This document shows positions 22,610 through 25,357 of a stretch of 25,357 nucleotides of DNA, piece by piece. Made by a program: the position numbers and the translations under genes. Each line of letters opens with the position of its first letter. Positions within the stretch are counted from its first letter, which is position 1. Below the pieces are notes generated by a model. That model saw nothing but the letters and a program-made list of their open reading frames with translations. It did not search any database and was not told the origin of the DNA. Origin of the DNA: Burkholderiaceae bacterium (GTDB taxonomy: Bacteria > Pseudomonadota > Gammaproteobacteria > Burkholderiales > Burkholderiaceae_C); contig JALOSD010000008.1 in NCBI GenBank assembly GCA_025458585.1, positions 1-25,357 of the forward strand. Reading direction: 5' to 3'.

Positions 22610-24184
22610 ATGGGTTCGACGGACTGGGCAAGGCTGCTGAAGTGGCCGGTGACGATCGCGCTGGCGCTGTGGTGCCTGTGGATCGTGTTCCGCATCTACA
22701 CGATCGGCCAGGCCATCTGGGCCGTCGCCGCGCTGTGCCTGTTCGGCATCGGCTTCTTCGTCTACCTCAGCAAGGTCAACATCTCGTACCGCTACCTGTT
22801 CCCGGGGCTGGCGGGCATGATGTTGTTCGTCGTCTTCCCGCTGCTGTACACGGTGCAGATCGGGTTCACGAACTATTCTTCGGTGAACCTGCTGAGCTTC
22901 GAACGCTCCACCGCGTACCTGCTCGACCTGACGACACCGGGCGAAGGCGACCCGTACAACTTCACGCTGCACGCCGACGGGGCCGAATTCCGCATCCTCA
23001 TCGGCCCGAAGCCGGACGACGAGGACGAGGAGGACCCGGCGAAGCTGGAGCAACTGCGCCAGCGCAGCTTCGTCTCGCCGCCGCTGGCGCTGATGACGCC
23101 CGAGCCCCCGACGACCGTCAAGATGCTGCCGCTGCCGTCGGCCAACGTCGCGCTCGGCGAACCGCTGCCGCTGTCGGAGGTGCTCAAGCAGCGGCAGGTG
23201 CTCGGCCGCATCAAGCTCGAGCTGCCCGACGGCGTGCTGCTGTCCTACGTCGGCGTGCGCGAGTACGGGCCGCTGACTCGGGTCTGGAAGCAGAACCCCG
23301 ACGGCACGCTGACGCAGACCGCCACCGGCCGCGTCGCGCGCGCCAACGACGACATCGGCTTCTGGCAGTTCGACGACGGCACGCGCATCCAGCCCGGCTA
23401 CAAGGTCGGCATCGGGTTCGACAACTACAGGCGCATGGTGACGGACGCGGGCTTCCGCGGGCCGTTCTTCGCCATCTTCCTGTGGACGGTGACCTTCGCC
23501 GGCCTGACGGTGGTGTTCACGCTGATCGTGGGCACCACGCTCGCCGTCCTGCTGAACTGGGAGGCGCTGCGCTTTCGCACCGTCTACCGTACGTTCCTGT
23601 TCCTGCCGTACGCGGTGCCGGGCTTCATCTCGATCCTCGTCTTCAAGGGCCTGTTCAACCAGAACTTCGGCGAGATCAACTACATCCTGCACTACCTGTT
23701 CGGCATCCGGCCGTCGTGGTTCGCCGACCCGACGCTGGCCAAGGTGATGATCCTGATCGTCAACACCTGGCTCGGCTACCCGTACATCATGGTGCTGTGC
23801 ACGGGCCTCATCAAGGCGATCCCGTCGGACCTCTACGAGGCCAGCGCGATCTCGGGCGCCGGGCCGCTGACCAACTTCTTCAAGATCACCGCGCCGCTGA
23901 TCGTCAAGCCGCTGACGCCGCTGCTGATCGCGAGCTTCGCCTTCAACTTCAACAACTTCGTGCTGATCGCGCTGCTCACCGGCGGGCGGCCCGACTTCCT
24001 CAACACCGCGGTACCGGCGGGCACGACCGACATCCTGGTGTCGTACACCTATCGCATCGCGTTCCAGGACTCGGGGCAGAACTTCGGCCTCGCCGCCGCC
24101 ATCTCCACCGTCATCTTCTTCATGGTGGCGCTGCTGTCGATGGCCAACCTGAAACTCGCGAAGGTCAACGCCGAAGCCAAGTAG
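22610..24184 (+). CDS. malF: Maltose/maltodextrin ABC transporter permease MalF
   Basis: MalF is one of the two membrane channel subunits of the importer. The 524-residue protein has the long MalF layout: N-terminal helices (about 10-90, including GIGFFVYLSKVNISYRYLFP), a large periplasmic P2 domain (about 95-265) and the permease core. The core carries the EAA loop EASAISGAG (410-418) that docks onto MalK. The P2 domain contains a very acidic run (DDEDEED, 136-142) and a Pro-rich stretch (about 157-190). The ATG at 22610-22612 is chosen with GGAG close upstream; a GTG 15 bases earlier is possible but lacks that support. It ends 12 bp before malG. Confidence 0.95.
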   Translation: MGSTDWARLLKWPVTIALALWCLWIVFRIYTIGQAIWAVAALCLFGIGFFVYLSKVNISYRYLFPGLAGMMLFVVFPLLYTVQIGFTNYSSVNLLSFERSTAYLLDLTTPGEGDPYNFTLHADGAEFRILIGPKPDDEDEEDPAKLEQLRQRSFVSPPLALMTPEPPTTVKMLPLPSANVALGEPLPLSEVLKQRQVLGRIKLELPDGVLLSYVGVREYGPLTRVWKQNPDGTLTQTATGRVARANDDIGFWQFDDGTRIQPGYKVGIGFDNYRRMVTDAGFRGPFFAIFLWTVTFAGLTVVFTLIVGTTLAVLLNWEALRFRTVYRTFLFLPYAVPGFISILVFKGLFNQNFGEINYILHYLFGIRPSWFADPTLAKVMILIVNTWLGYPYIMVLCTGLIKAIPSDLYEASAISGAGPLTNFFKITAPLIVKPLTPLLIASFAFNFNNFVLIALLTGGRPDFLNTAVPAGTTDILVSYTYRIAFQDSGQNFGLAAAISTVIFFMVALLSMANLKLAKVNAEAK

Positions 24185-24196
24185 GAGCCGAGCACC

Positions 24197-25087
<891 letters not shown>

Positions 25088-25091
25088 TCCG

Positions 25092-25357
25092 ATGGCCCTT
25101 CTTCGCAAGGCGCTGGCCGCGCTGGCGGTCGGCACGCTGATCGGGGCCGCGGCGGCCCAGACGCCGGTCGCAGCGCCGGGCAGCTTCGCCGACAACCCGA
25201 TCGTCTACTTCGTCGTCACCGACCGCTTCTTCGACGCCAACCCGGCGAACAACGGCAGCTACGGGCGCAAGCGCGAGCCGAAGCCGCAGGACGACATCGG
25301 CACCTTCCACGGCGGCGACCTCGCCGGCCTGACGAAGAAGCTCGAGGACGGCTGGTT
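25092..25357 (+). CDS. Exported alpha-amylase (GH13), 5' part only
   Basis: The frame opens at ATG 25092-25094 and runs off the window after 88 codons. The start MALLRKALAALAVGTLIGAAAAQ is a good Sec signal peptide, cut near AAA-Q. It continues FADNPIVYFVVTDRFFDANP, the first conserved strand of the GH13 barrel, with an insert (GRKREPKPQDDIGTF) and then HGGDLAGLTKKLEDGW. This matches secreted or periplasmic alpha-amylases that hydrolyse starch or dextrins. The start lies 4 bp after malG, with AAGGG 8 nt upstream in the malG end, so it belongs to the same operon and probably supplies the maltodextrins that MalEFGK imports. The exact GH13 subfamily cannot be set from this fragment. Confidence 0.9.
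   Translation, partial: MALLRKALAALAVGTLIGAAAAQTPVAAPGSFADNPIVYFVVTDRFFDANPANNGSYGRKREPKPQDDIGTFHGGDLAGLTKKLEDGW

Overview
The window is very GC-rich with tightly packed genes. The gene order and protein sequences point to a betaproteobacterium of the order Burkholderiales, probably the Rubrivivax/Leptothrix/Ideonella group. That placement is inferred from family resemblance and operon order, not from a search. There are no tRNA or rRNA genes, CRISPR arrays, insertion sequences or phage genes.

Region 1 (about 1-9540) is mostly housekeeping on the minus strand. After a truncated plus-strand membrane-protein tail (1-132) comes a DMT/EamA transporter, then the translation and transcription operon, transcribed right to left as rimP-nusA-infB-rbfA-truB-typA. 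It is headed by a near-consensus sigma-70 promoter (9508-9536). About 20 nt after the predicted transcription start there is a canonical intrinsic terminator (9449-9480), which looks like an attenuator in the leader. fabI (9618-10418) is transcribed divergently and is intact, with the catalytic residues at the same positions as in E. coli FabI.

Region 2 (10449-19792) is a minus-strand alpha-glucan cluster read glgP-glgB-glgX-malQ, followed by a secreted SHOCT-domain protein. glgP appears broken. Its two halves lie in different frames, and about 125-130 nt that should encode the highly conserved NGVTPRRW region are missing at about 18375-18391.

Region 3 (20099-25357) is a plus-strand maltose/maltodextrin ABC importer, malK-malE-malF-malG, followed by the start of an exported GH13 alpha-amylase cut by the window end.

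The 306-bp divergent intergenic region between glgP and malK is unusually AT-rich. It carries two copies of an operator-like motif, TGTA-N6-CTACATCG, 110 bp apart. One sits on the glgP side; the other overlaps the -10 element of a good malK promoter. The likely logic is that an exported amylase releases maltodextrins, MalEFGK2 imports them, and MalQ, GlgX, GlgB and (if functional) GlgP process them, with one unseen regulator controlling both arms. No previously undescribed system is evident. The most notable items are the broken glgP, the twin operators, the rimP-nusA leader attenuator and the malE-malF intercistronic hairpins.
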